From the NCBI GenBank assembly GCA_963814975.1, contig CAWFFB010000015.1, positions 1-64,000 of the forward strand: 64,000 bases of DNA, given 5' to 3'. A program made the translations under genes and the position numbers. The stretch is from CAVUXJ01 sp963814975 (GTDB lineage: Bacteria; Acidobacteriota; Vicinamibacteria; Vicinamibacterales; CAVVIG01). Shown in pieces: positions 48,583-57,893 of the stretch. Positions within the stretch are counted from its first letter, which is position 1, and each line of letters opens with the position of its first letter. The notes under the pieces were generated by a model that was given only the letters and a program-made list of their open reading frames with translations, was not told the DNA's origin and made no database searches.

Positions 48583-49647
48583 TCACTTCATCGCTGCCCA
48601 CGCCATTCCGTCGGGACGGGAACGCGCCGGGAACGTGAGGCGGGTCGTTATCTCGAGCGTTTTCAAGTCAATGACGGCAACGTTGTCCTCCCCTTCGGCC
48701 GCGACGTACGCGCGCGCGCCGCCGGGCGCTATCAGAACGCCCGTTGTCGTCTTGCCTATCTTGAGCCGCTTGATCACCTTCCCAGCGACTGCGTCCAGCA
48801 CCACCAGCTCGCCTCCGGGATTGTCGGAGATAAGCACCAACCTGCCGTCCGGTGTGAACTTCAGCCGGTTGGAACCCTTGGTCTGCACGCTGATGGTCCG
48901 TGTGATCTTGTTGGTGGCGACATCGATGACCGACACGCCGCCGTCGGTCCTGGTTGCGGTCCAGACCTCTCTGCCATCCGGAGATATCTCGATCGCCTCG
49001 GGCCCGTTCCTCACCGGAAGGACGGTGACCTTCCAGTCGGCCGGGCCAGTACCCTCGATGATCGAGACAGTGTCGGAAGAGGAGCGATCGCCAGCATCGC
49101 CGTTCGCCGTGAAGATCTTCCGCAGGTCCTTGCTGAGGACCAGCATATGTGTGCGGTTCTGGCCGATCCCGTGCCACCAGTCGATCTGGTTGGTTGCCGG
49201 ATCGTAGCGTCCAATCGCCTTGTAGCCTTCGGCGGTGAAATACACTTTGCCGCCGGCGTACTGGATGCCGTGCGGGTTGCTGAGCGGGCCCACGTCGACG
49301 CGCCGCACCTCCTTGCGGGCTGCCACATCGATGACGTAAATGAAGCGCCGCCTGCCCGCATCGGTGCCGTTGATGACGCCAGCCGTGAGAAACGCGAGCT
49401 TCCCGTCATCCGACACGGTCACTTCGTGGGCATTCTCACCGGTGGGCACACGCCCCACTTCCTTGCCGGTCATTGGATCGACGATGGCCAGTGCGCCCCC
49501 ACCAGCCCAGGTGGCATCCGGCGGCCCTCCCTTGAGGAGCACCAGCAGCCGGGCAGACGAAGGTGTCTGGGCGGGGGCCAGCGTTGCGGCAACCACGAGA
49601 GCGCCGATGGAAACGACCGCCCGAAACGGGAACCTTCCTGAGCTCAT
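48583..49647 (-). CDS. Exported YVTN/YncE-type beta-propeller protein
   Basis: 354 residues from ATG 49647. Signal peptide RFPFRAVVSIGALVVAATLA. The blades show the repeated pattern of a value carried by D-GK: ALAIVDPMTGKEVGRVPTG, YVIDVAARKEVRRVDVG, VSVIDVATNKITRTISV, and VAVIDLKTLEITTRLTF. There is a HEVTVSDDGKLAF blade, as in YncE and nitrous-oxide-reductase-like propellers. No catalytic residues or haem motif. Likely a periplasmic binding or surface protein. It follows the copy 3 hydrolase gene in the same direction. Confidence 0.85.
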   Translation of the reverse strand: MSSGRFPFRAVVSIGALVVAATLAPAQTPSSARLLVLLKGGPPDATWAGGGALAIVDPMTGKEVGRVPTGENAHEVTVSDDGKLAFLTAGVINGTDAGRRRFIYVIDVAARKEVRRVDVGPLSNPHGIQYAGGKVYFTAEGYKAIGRYDPATNQIDWWHGIGQNRTHMLVLSKDLRKIFTANGDAGDRSSSDTVSIIEGTGPADWKVTVLPVRNGPEAIEISPDGREVWTATRTDGGVSVIDVATNKITRTISVQTKGSNRLKFTPDGRLVLISDNPGGELVVLDAVAGKVIKRLKIGKTTTGVLIAPGGARAYVAAEGEDNVAVIDLKTLEITTRLTFPARSRPDGMAWAAMK

Positions 49648-49751
49648 CGCGCACCTCCGTTGTCGAACTTGGACGCAGGAGCTGACAGCCTCGGCGATCC
49701 GGGTTGCGCGAGGGTGTGTGGTTTCACGAAGCTGTGCCCCTCCGCGGCCGC

Positions 49752-49777
49752 GCGTGGCCCGGCGACCCGGGCCACGC
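49752..49777 (-). terminator. GC-rich hairpin after metallo-beta-lactamase copy 3
   Basis: An 11-base perfect stem GCGTGGCCCGG / CCGGGCCACGC with a CGAC loop lies between the copy 3 stop (49793) and the propeller gene start (49647). No T tract follows, so it could be an mRNA 3' stabiliser or a weak terminator. Confidence 0.5.
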
Positions 49778-49792
49778 ACGTGACTTCAGGGA

Positions 49793-51370
49793 TTACGGTG
49801 TCTTGCCACTGGCGACGAACTTCGCGAAATCTGCCCACGGATACACTCGGCCGCCGTGGATGGGCGCAATCGTGGCAACGTCGAGCTTCAGTCGCTGCAC
49901 GTTGTTGTAGAACGTTCTGCTGGACGGAGAGACAGTGGTCGGGAGTGGCGCGTTCGGAGCAGGCGGCGTGAACAGATCGGCTTCAATCACCATCCTCTCC
50001 TTGGGGAGATACGCGATCAACATCCCCTGGGCGTGAGCGAGGCCCTGGACGTTGTAGACCTCCATGACCTTCGTCCCATCCGTCAACACATATTTCTGGC
50101 CCACCGACTCAAAGGTGTAGCCTTCCGCGATCTCCTCTGGCGGAAAGAGAGACAGCCTGTCGGGTTTCAAGGTCCACGGCCGTACCGACAAGACTTCTGC
50201 GTAGTAGGCGTGATTCGATTGCTGCAAGACGATGGTCACGCCCTCCTGGTGGACGTAGCCGCGGACTCCGCCGAGGTGGTCCCAGTGGTGGTGCGTACTT
50301 ACGAGGTATCGAATCGGTTTGTTGGGAATCAATTTCTTCACTTCCGCGATCACGGCCAGCGACCGGTCCTCGTTGAGCGGCGCCTCGATGACCGTGATGA
50401 AATCGCGGAACTCGACGGCGACGCTGGCGTGCGTTCCGCCGCCCACGTACCAAACGCCATCCGCGGCTTTCTGCGACTCCACCCGGATCGGTGGAATGGT
50501 TGCCTGACGCACCGCGTCGGGAACGGTCAGGGCGGCGCCGCTCACGTTCGCCTGGACGTTGCTGACCGTGAGACCAAACGAATTGTGCCCGCCGCTCACG
50601 TTGACTCCCTCACCTTCCAGATCGTCATCGAGATCGTGGTGCGCATGGAAGTTGGTGGGGAACATCACACCACCGAAATCCTTGTAGTTGGTCAGCACCA
50701 ATTCGTAATACAGGTCTCCAACGACGGGATTGGCGAACCACGTCTGGGTCCGGTCGACCAGGTTCTTGTCGTTGATCGCGCACTGCACCCTGTACTTTCC
50801 GAGCGCCATGAACGAGACGGCTCTGATCCGGCCCTTTCCCTGTTCATTCCGTTCGACGGCGATCGGGTTGGCCCCTGGAGCCAGAGCCGCTTTGAGACAG
50901 CCGTGCGGGGTGAGCCAGATCTCGAGCTGCCGTTGCTCCGCGTCGGCCGGCGCCGGAACCACCGTGGTGCCCTGCATGTTCCACGCGTAGTTGCCGCTGA
51001 CGATCGATGTCCGCTGCTGCTCCCCCACGAGGGGTGTTGTAATCACGGGAGCATTGCCGCCTCCTGTGGGTCCGCCCTGACCGGTTCCCTGCTTGAGGGT
51101 GACCTCCTCCTTCGAGGATTTGCCCTCGTAATCAATCGTTCGCGTGTAGCTGGTCAACTGATTCGCCGGCCAATCGTTCGCCGGGGAATAATTCTGGCCT
51201 ACCACAGAGACATAGCCGGTGCTCCCGGAATACTGGATGGACTTGAGGTCGCCCATCGCCTTCAGGGCCGTCTGCAAGATGGTCCGGGCATCCGGCTCCT
51301 GAGCCAAGCCAGGTCCGCCGAGCGCCAGGAGTGCCGCCGCAACTAAAAGCATCCACAATCGGCTTGTCAT
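49793..51370 (-). CDS. Exported metallo-beta-lactamase-fold protein, copy 3
   Basis: 525 residues after a strong AAGGAGGCGGGGT site. Signal peptide TSRLWMLLVAAALLALGGPG, then EPDARTILQTALKAMGDLKS as in copies 1 and 2. The N-terminal domain has extra Gly-rich sequence (GTGQGGPTGGGNAPVI). The hydrolase has GTHASVAVEFRDFITVIEAP, the zinc motif THHHWDH in YLVSTHHHWDHLGG, NVQGLAHAQGMLIAYLP, and a late IAPIHGG. It is intact. Probably in one transcript with the YVTN propeller downstream. Substrate unknown. Confidence 0.85.
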   Translation of the reverse strand: MTSRLWMLLVAAALLALGGPGLAQEPDARTILQTALKAMGDLKSIQYSGSTGYVSVVGQNYSPANDWPANQLTSYTRTIDYEGKSSKEEVTLKQGTGQGGPTGGGNAPVITTPLVGEQQRTSIVSGNYAWNMQGTTVVPAPADAEQRQLEIWLTPHGCLKAALAPGANPIAVERNEQGKGRIRAVSFMALGKYRVQCAINDKNLVDRTQTWFANPVVGDLYYELVLTNYKDFGGVMFPTNFHAHHDLDDDLEGEGVNVSGGHNSFGLTVSNVQANVSGAALTVPDAVRQATIPPIRVESQKAADGVWYVGGGTHASVAVEFRDFITVIEAPLNEDRSLAVIAEVKKLIPNKPIRYLVSTHHHWDHLGGVRGYVHQEGVTIVLQQSNHAYYAEVLSVRPWTLKPDRLSLFPPEEIAEGYTFESVGQKYVLTDGTKVMEVYNVQGLAHAQGMLIAYLPKERMVIEADLFTPPAPNAPLPTTVSPSSRTFYNNVQRLKLDVATIAPIHGGRVYPWADFAKFVASGKTP

Positions 51371-51628
51371 ACCCCGCCTCCTTACTATTGGATCGACCGT
51401 CGACAGCGCGGTCCCCGCTCTGACGCAGGACCAGCGTACCGTTGCGGAGTCTGCGCTGACCCATGCGGACAGCGATCGGGCCAGCGAGACCTGAGCGGGT
51501 TCGCGCGAGTATACATCCGGGCCGACAACGGTCGTCTGCCCGGACGAGGCCGCGTTCCCGGCCGTGATCGGGGCCGGACTATCGCTCCAGGGCCCGGCGT
51601 GTGGTCCGCATGGTATCGTGGGGAGTTC
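51371..51628. other. Divergent promoter region
   Basis: 258 bases between divergent genes. It should hold both promoters, but no confident -10/-35 pair was found. Confidence 0.3.
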
Positions 51629-53942
51629 ATGCCAGTTCGTTTGGTCTTATTTCTTATCGCTATTATTCTTCCGACATACGCTCGAGGACAGCAGCCGGCC
51701 GCCGCTCCGCTCTCAGTTCCTCAGGCGCTGCGGCCGATTGCCCCTCCGGCCGTGCAACAGGTCCCGCCCGGCAGCGCTTCGACGTCGGCTGACGAGCGCC
51801 GCACGATGGAGGCAGTGCGGATGGGCGCCGGCGAGTCGATCACGCTCGACGGACGACTCGATGAGGATGTCTGGATGCGCGCGGTACCGGCGACGAACCT
51901 CATGCAGATGGAGCCGAACAACGGCGAGCCTGCGACCGAGCAAACCGAAGTTCGCATCGTCTTCAGCGCCGACAATCTCTACATCGGCGCCACGATGTTC
52001 GATTCCGAGCCGGACAAGCTGATTTTCTATCAGATGGGCCGGGACGGGAACCTTCCCGCCGATGACAAGCTCCAGTGGGCCATCGATACCTTCCTTGATG
52101 GCCGGACCTCCTATTGGTTCGAGATGAACCCGCTGGGCTCGATGGCGGACGCACTGCGGTCTAGCAATGCAAACAACCGGCAGTGGGACGGGATCTGGAA
52201 CGCCCGATCGACCCGCAGCGAGATTGGGTGGACACTCGAGATCGAAATTCCGTTCCGGACGCTGAATTTCGACCCGAATGGCGACACGTGGGGCTTCAAC
52301 TTCCGCCGCACGATTGCCCGCAAGAACGAAGAGAACATCTGGATGGGCTGGCCACGAAACCAGGGGCTGAACAGGATGAGCAATGCCGGTCTGGTGACCG
52401 GCATTCGAAACGTGACCCAGGGGCATGGCCTCGACGTGAAGCCATACCTGGTAGGGACCTCGGAGTCGTTCCCGGGACGAAGTGATTCGAGGGTCACGAA
52501 CGACGCGCAGGTCGGCGGCGATCTCTTCTACAGCGTCACGCCGGGGCTCAGGGCCAATCTCACCGTGAACACCGACTTCGCGCAGGCCGAGGTCGATCAG
52601 CGTCAAGTCAACCTCACACGCTTTTCATTGCTGTTCCCCGAAAAGCGCGACTTCTTCCTCGACGGGGCCCTGTTCTTGGATTTCGCCAGCGCGGCCGAGC
52701 CCGAAGATGACAGGAAGGAGCGCGAGGGCGGCCCCGAGCTCATCCCGTTCTTCAGCCGTCGCATCGGGCTCGATGCGCGGGACACTCCTCAACGGATCAA
52801 CTTCGGCAGCAAGCTGACCGGGCAGGCTGGCAACTACGATGTCGGCGTCTTACAGGTCCAGACGGGCGAGGAGGAGGACGAGGGTGCCCTCGGTGAAGAC
52901 TTCGCGGTCATGCGCATCAAGCGCCGGATGCTTCGTCAATCCTATGTAGGGGCCCTGTACACGCATGCGGCACACCCGGGGCGGCGCCCGCGACAATCGC
53001 CAAACGGCAGGCGTCGATCTCGGGCTGGCCACGTCTACGTTTCGCGGGTCGCAGAACTTGACCGCAAACGGGTATTTTCTGCACACGACCACCCCCTTCG
53101 AGACCGGCAGGAGCTCTGCATTCGGAGCAGATGTCGCCTACCCGAACGATCCGCTGCACCTCAGCATCGACTACGTAGAGGTCCAGGACAACTACAATGC
53201 GGCGGTTGGCTACACGCGCCGGACCGGCTTTCGCAAGATCCAGCCCCGCGTCGGCTTTGCGCCGCGCCCGAGCACGCATCCCTGGATCCGTCGATTCAAT
53301 TTCGTTGGCGATGTGGACTGGCGGTTCGACCCCGACAACAATCAAACCCTGACGCGTGTGATCGACATCACAGCGCTGCAGATTGACACACACGCCAAAG
53401 ACTTGGTCCAGGTGCGGGTGATTCCGACCTACGAGCTGCTCGAGGAGGACTTCCCGATCGCGCCAGGCATCACGCTGCCCGTCGGGAGCGAGTACAGCTT
53501 CACACGATACCGCGTCCAGGGAGAGACAGCGAGTCGGCGTCCGATCGCGCTATCGCCCCTGGTGGAATGGGGGAGCTTTTATTCGGGCGACCGTCTCCGA
53601 CTGGGCATGACGGTCAACTTCCGGGCTGCCCCTGGCCAGATGTTCACGTTCGCCCATGAGTGGAACCGTGTGTCGCTGACCGAGGGGCAATTCGACACTC
53701 GGTTGTCGCGCCTCATTGCCGAAACGCAGTTCAACCCACGGGTGTCGCTCGTCAACAACGTGCAGTTCGACTCGCAGAGCGCCGTCCTGGGCTGGCAATC
53801 GCGGTTTCGCTGGATCCTGACCCCGGGCAACGATCTCTACCTCGTCTACATCCGCAACTGGCTTGATGATCCCCTGGAGAACCGGTTCTACACGCTCGAC
53901 CGCCGGCTCTCTTTGAAAGCTCTGTATACCCACAGGTTCTGA
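51629..53942 (+). CDS. DUF5916 outer-membrane protein with CBM9-like domain (frameshifted)
   Basis: Signal peptide PVRLVLFLIAIILPTYARG. Residues 60-240 are the CBM9-like domain (ITLDGRLDEDVWMRAVPA, then VRIVFSADNLYIGATMFD and IEIPFRTLNFDPNG). The DUF5916 barrel follows: NTDFAQAEVDQRQVNLTRFS, FPEKRDFFLDGA, SRRIGLDA. One extra base near 52975 breaks the barrel; the other frame continues LGLATSTFRGSQNLTANGYF to a C-terminal strand ending YTHRF with final Phe. Corrected length is 770. Likely an outer-membrane receptor or transporter; the CBM9-like domain suggests carbohydrate or small-ligand binding. Confidence 0.85.
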
Positions 53943-54073
53943 TCGTCAGAGTATCCCGCGAGCCGTGGCGCTCCCTCACGGGCGCCGGACGGCTGTCCTC
54001 ATGCGCCGCCTGAGGGCGGAGTTCAGATGCACGTCGCGGGCGCACTGGTGTGACCGCGAGGCAGGAAATCGAC

Positions 54074-55675
54074 ATGGACCACTCTTCGAACAAGTACGAA
54101 TGGTTTGCGCTGGGAGACGTGAACGGGTTCTTCGGCTTGATGTTCGACAACTTGACCGTCCTCTCGTTTCTGGCGGGGACGTTGGTCTTCGTCTTCAACT
54201 TTCCGGCCGACATCGTCTACGCGAAGATGTTTCCGGGCACCGCATTTGGTGTGCTCGTTGGCGATCTGGTCTACACCTGGCTGGCGTTTCGACTGGCGAA
54301 GCGGACCGGCAGCCGGGTGGTGACAGCGATGCCCCTGGGGCTCGACACGCCTTCCACCATCGGGATGGCGCTCGTGGTCCTGGGACCTGCGTTTGTCGCG
54401 CTGAAGGCCGAAGGCATGACCGAACGTGATGCCGCGACCATGACCTGGTACATCGGCATGGCGACAATGGTCATGATCGGCACCCTCAAGGTAATTTTTT
54501 CCTTCATTGGGCAATGGGCCCAGCGGATCGTCCCGCAGGCCGGCCTCCTGGGCTCGCTGGCCGGTATTGGCCTGGCGCTGATCGGTCTTCCCCCCCTGGC
54601 CGATGTCTTTGGCATGCCCGTGATTGGGCTGCTGTCGATGGGGCTGATCCTCTATTCTCTCGTGGCGCGTATCCGGCTGCCGGGCAATTTTCCCAGTGTG
54701 CTCGCCGCGGTCGTTCTCGGAACGGTCGGCTATTTCGTGTTCGGGCCCACCGGGTGGATGGGCGGTACGTACGCCGGACCACCCTCGGTCGACCTTCATT
54801 TTGGGCTGCCGACCCCAACCATGGATTTTGCGAAGGGGCTCGCCCACGCCCTCAAATACCTCCCGATCACCATTCCGTTCGGCTTGTTGACGGTGATCGG
54901 CGGCATCAACGTGACAGAGAGTTCGCGGGTGGCCGGGGATGATTACGACACGAGAAGTATCCTGCTGACGGAGGCGATCGCCACGGTCATCGCAGGAATC
55001 TGTGGCGGCGTGGCGCAGTCCACTCCCTACATCGGCCAGCCCGCGTACAAACGGATGGGCGCCCGGGCCGGCTACACTCTTGCGACTGGTCTTTTTATCG
55101 GACTCGGAGGCATACTCGGCTTCGTCTCCTTCTTTGTCGAGCTGATTCCCCGCGCTGTCCTTGCGCCGATTCTCATCTTCGTCGCGCTCGACATCGTCGC
55201 CGAGGCGTTCCGGGCGTGCCCGGCGCGACACGCTCCCGCGGTTGCCTTCTCCTTCTTTCCCACCATGGCGAGGCTGCTGGCCATCAAACTGGAAACCCCC
55301 GACATCGTGGCCCCTGCGACCCTCCAACGGCTGCTCGAGGCACCGGGCAAATCGCTACCCGAAACGCTCGTCATCGTGGCGCTGGGGAACGGATTCATCC
55401 TGACCGCGATGCTCTGGGGCGGTTTCCTCGCGGAACTGATCGATCGGCGGCTGAGGATTTCGGCGATCTATCTGCTGATCATGGCCGCCCTCACGTTTTT
55501 TGGTGTAATCCATTCCTCGTTGCCGGATGGTGGGATGTACCTGCCGTGGAACCTGACGCCGACAGCTCAAAAAATCCCTTATCAGTTCGGTCTCGCCTAC
55601 GCTGTCCTTGCTGGCACCCTGCTGCTGCTCGCTTTTACAAAAGGGGCACGCGAGCCGGCGCCCGACGAGGCATGA
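54074..55675 (+). CDS. NCS2-type (xanthine/uracil permease-like) transporter
   Basis: 533 residues with about 13 membrane helices. The start ATG follows CAGGAAA. The beginning is KYEWFALGDVNGFFGLMFDN, with VTAMPLGLDTPSTIGMALV later, resembling the QH motif region of nucleobase permeases but without a clear Gln-His. Helix 10 region: GGVAQSTPYIGQPAYKRMGA, a Gly/Pro-rich broken helix. This subgroup is distant from true purine transporters, so the substrate may be another small anion. It is flanked by exported redox genes. Confidence 0.8.
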   Translation: MDHSSNKYEWFALGDVNGFFGLMFDNLTVLSFLAGTLVFVFNFPADIVYAKMFPGTAFGVLVGDLVYTWLAFRLAKRTGSRVVTAMPLGLDTPSTIGMALVVLGPAFVALKAEGMTERDAATMTWYIGMATMVMIGTLKVIFSFIGQWAQRIVPQAGLLGSLAGIGLALIGLPPLADVFGMPVIGLLSMGLILYSLVARIRLPGNFPSVLAAVVLGTVGYFVFGPTGWMGGTYAGPPSVDLHFGLPTPTMDFAKGLAHALKYLPITIPFGLLTVIGGINVTESSRVAGDDYDTRSILLTEAIATVIAGICGGVAQSTPYIGQPAYKRMGARAGYTLATGLFIGLGGILGFVSFFVELIPRAVLAPILIFVALDIVAEAFRACPARHAPAVAFSFFPTMARLLAIKLETPDIVAPATLQRLLEAPGKSLPETLVIVALGNGFILTAMLWGGFLAELIDRRLRISAIYLLIMAALTFFGVIHSSLPDGGMYLPWNLTPTAQKIPYQFGLAYAVLAGTLLLLAFTKGAREPAPDEA

Positions 55676-55781
55676 GGCGTCTTACACAGGTTCATCAAGA
55701 CGGCCGCCATACCCAGGACTGGAGTGTGCGCGCCGAGAAGAATCGTTCGAGGACGCGGCTGGTCGCGACAAAGAGGGAAGG

Positions 55782-55806
55782 CGGCCCGAATCTCGAATTC
55801 GGGCCG
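55782..55806. terminator. Bidirectional terminator-like hairpin
   Basis: A perfect 10-base stem CGGCCCGAAT / ATTCGGGCCG around CTCGA, between the convergent permease and cytochrome genes. Short T-rich bases (TTCT) follow on the plus strand. Confidence 0.65.
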
Positions 55807-55823
55807 TTCTGAGGTGGGACGTT

Positions 55824-56435
55824 CTATTGGGCGGAGGCTGTTATTGCCTCGGGGGCGTGATTCTCAGCCGTCTGTTCCACCGGTGGCAACGGAGTGGGCA
55901 CCCGATTGTGAATCGGCCGAATGCTTCGCAGGAACGCGTAGATGGCCCTCAGGTCTTCGTCGGTCGCGTTGCGGTACATCGACCACGGCATCGGGGGCAG
56001 AATGTCGCGCGACACGCCCATATGCTTTCCGGTTCGGATTGTTCTGATGAACATATCCTCGGTCCAGATGCCAAGCCCGGTGTTCTGATCGGGCGTCAGG
56101 TTGGCGGCGAAACTGACACCCCACGGGCCAGAAAACGCGGTGCCGGTCACGGCGGCGGCCATCGTCCACTGCGGCGACGCAGGCCTCGCTCCCGTGCTGA
56201 TTTCGAACGACTCGGGGTGGCCCGATAGCATCCGTGCCATATCGGGCTCGGGCCCTTTGGGCCCCATCTTCAGCGGCGTGTGGCAATCGTTGCAGCCGCC
56301 GATGGTGACGAGGTACTTGCCTCGTTCGACGCGGCTGGGCTGACCCGCGGTGTCCGGCCCCGTGCAGGAGGCTGTCCCGAGCGCCGCCAGCAGGGCACCA
56401 GCGGCAAGCGTTCGAGTGGAAATGTTCGTGCTCAT
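55824..56435 (-). CDS. c-type cytochrome lipoprotein
   Basis: 203 residues from ATG 56435. Signal RTLAAGALLAALGTASC, probably a lipobox (TASC). One haem c site CNDCH in VTIGGCNDCHTPLKMG. A likely axial Met lies in LPPMPWSMYRNATDEDLRA, the typical ending of cytochrome c domains with the DEDLRAIYAFLRS helix. Longer in-frame starts lack a signal. It is anchored on the periplasmic side and is a candidate electron acceptor for the PQQ dehydrogenases. Confidence 0.85.
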   Translation of the reverse strand: MSTNISTRTLAAGALLAALGTASCTGPDTAGQPSRVERGKYLVTIGGCNDCHTPLKMGPKGPEPDMARMLSGHPESFEISTGARPASPQWTMAAAVTGTAFSGPWGVSFAANLTPDQNTGLGIWTEDMFIRTIRTGKHMGVSRDILPPMPWSMYRNATDEDLRAIYAFLRSIRPIHNRVPTPLPPVEQTAENHAPEAITASAQ

Positions 56436-57001
56436 GGCGGTGTCCTCCGATAATCCCAATGAATCCGCGTGAATCCGGCTCGCCGCCCGCCGGGCCCGAA
56501 TGACCGCCTCGGCTGCTGAACGGTAACGCGTCAACGGCGCCAAATCCCCGCAACTGACCGCCAGCCCGGAGCCGCCCTGCCGAAGCGCCGAGGATTCCGA
56601 GGGCTCGCCCAAACCAGCGAGCGTCGCGGTTCGAGCCTGGTTCACTCGGCCCACACGGACGAGCGATTTTGCCCTGCCACAGAGAGAGCATCGCCATGCT
56701 GTCGCGCGCCTCGGAGAAACCCGGGCGACACTGTTACACGATCTGTGTCTTCAGACAGGTCACGTCGAATGGCGGTTGCGGAGCTTCACGCGCTGTCGCG
56801 TCAGGAGCCGAATTTGCAGGCCGCCACGAACACCAGACCTCGGCAATCTCATGGGAATCGCGGTCGTTGCCGCCAACCTCATTTGCGTGCCTCGGCCTTC
56901 TGGCGCTCACCTGACATCGAATACGCGTGCGAGGCGGCAGCGTGGGATCAACATCTGTGCACCCAGACAGCAGCGGCGCAGCGAACAGGTCAAGGAGCCA
57001 C
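56436..57001. other. Gene-less stretch between divergent genes
   Basis: About 565 bases. Long open frames occur in several phases but lack domain features, as expected at this GC content. It should contain both divergent promoters. Confidence 0.35.
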
Positions 57002-57622
57002 GTGACTGACGAGCGCTTCGGAGCAGGGCTGCGCCGCGAACGCGAACGGCGGCAGATCGCGCTGTCCTCGATTGCGGCCGATACGAAGATCGGTCTTGGG
57101 CTTCTCGAGGGGCTCGAGCGCGACGATCTTTCGCGCTGGCCGTCAGGGATTTTCCGCCGCGCCTTCATCCGCGCCTATGCGGAAGGGGCTGGGCTCGATC
57201 CCGTCGTCATCACACAGGAATTTCTCGAACGGTACCCCGATGCCGCCGACGATGCGCCGCAAGAACAGGCCTCAGCGGGCGCCCCGTCCCGGCTGACGAC
57301 CTCGCTCCGGCTCACCCTGGGTGATGATGGTCTGTCGTTTCTTCAGTCAGTCGTCAAGTCCTACTGGCGCCAGCGGTGCGTGGCAACCATCTGGGATTTC
57401 AGTATCACCCTCGCGATCGGCCTCCTGGCGTTCCTGGTGTTTGGGGTCTTCTGGATCCCGTTCGCCGTGGGGTTGCTGTGCTATCATGCCGGCGGGGGTC
57501 TGGTGCTCGGCAATACTCCCGGCGCCTTTCTCTTCAGTCGCCTGAACACCATCCCGGGCGGCGGCGAGACCTCGCAGACTGCCCCAGCCGAGTCGTGTCT
57601 GCCGGCAACCGGGGAAATCTAA
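57002..57622 (+). CDS. RodZ-like helix-turn-helix membrane protein
   Basis: GTG start 7 bases after AAGGAG. 206 residues. Residues 4-72 are a RodZ/HTH_25-type helix-turn-helix (GAGLRRERERRQIALSSIAA, then GIFRRAFIRAYAEGAGLDP). A linker follows, then two hydrophobic segments near 128-165 (TIWDFSITLAIGLLAFLVFG and WIPFAVGLLCYHAGG). The HTH_25 fold is used by RodZ to bind MreB, but this protein lacks the usual single helix plus DUF4115 end. The last 30 codons lie in a tandem repeat, so the C-terminus may be recent. Confidence 0.75.
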   Translation: MTDERFGAGLRRERERRQIALSSIAADTKIGLGLLEGLERDDLSRWPSGIFRRAFIRAYAEGAGLDPVVITQEFLERYPDAADDAPQEQASAGAPSRLTTSLRLTLGDDGLSFLQSVVKSYWRQRCVATIWDFSITLAIGLLAFLVFGVFWIPFAVGLLCYHAGGGLVLGNTPGAFLFSRLNTIPGGGETSQTAPAESCLPATGEI

Positions 57623-57826
57623 GGCAAGCTCCACGTTCAGCCGCTTGAACACCGTTCCGGGTAGGGGCGCGACTTCGCGCACGCCCCAGGCGAATCGTGT
57701 CGCTGGCGAGCCGGAAATCCAAGGCCAGTCCATTCAGCGCCGCCTGAACGACATCCGGGACAGGGGCGGGACGTCGCGTCTCCTCAGCCGAGTCGTGCCA
57801 GATCCAAGGCGAGCTTCAAGGTATTC
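57533..57826. repeat. Three degenerate ~100-bp tandem repeats
   Basis: Units begin TTCAGTCGCCTGAACAC (57533), TTCAGCCGCTTGAACAC (57636) and TTCAGCGCCGCCTGAACGAC (57733), spaced 103 and 97 bases. Each continues with a GGCG-rich block, a GCCGAGTCGTG-type block and AAGGC-AGCT. The stop codon of the RodZ-like gene lies in unit 1. Confidence 0.75.
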
Positions 57827-57835
57827 GTTCAACCG

Positions 57836-57863
57836 AACGTTGACCGTTCTGGCGGTCAACGTT
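57836..57863. terminator. Hairpin between convergent genes
   Basis: A perfect 11-base stem AACGTTGACCG / CGGTCAACGTT with a TTCTGG loop, just after the tandem repeats. Both neighbouring genes end towards it. No long T tract on either side. Confidence 0.55.
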
Positions 57864-57893
57864 GGGTTCGGGTCGGGTGTTGTGGTGAGCCGG

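Noticed and set aside
57533..57826. CRISPR array (also considered at 63700-64000)
   Set aside because: The units are about 100 bp, diverged and without unique spacers; the second set is coding and in frame. No cas genes are present.
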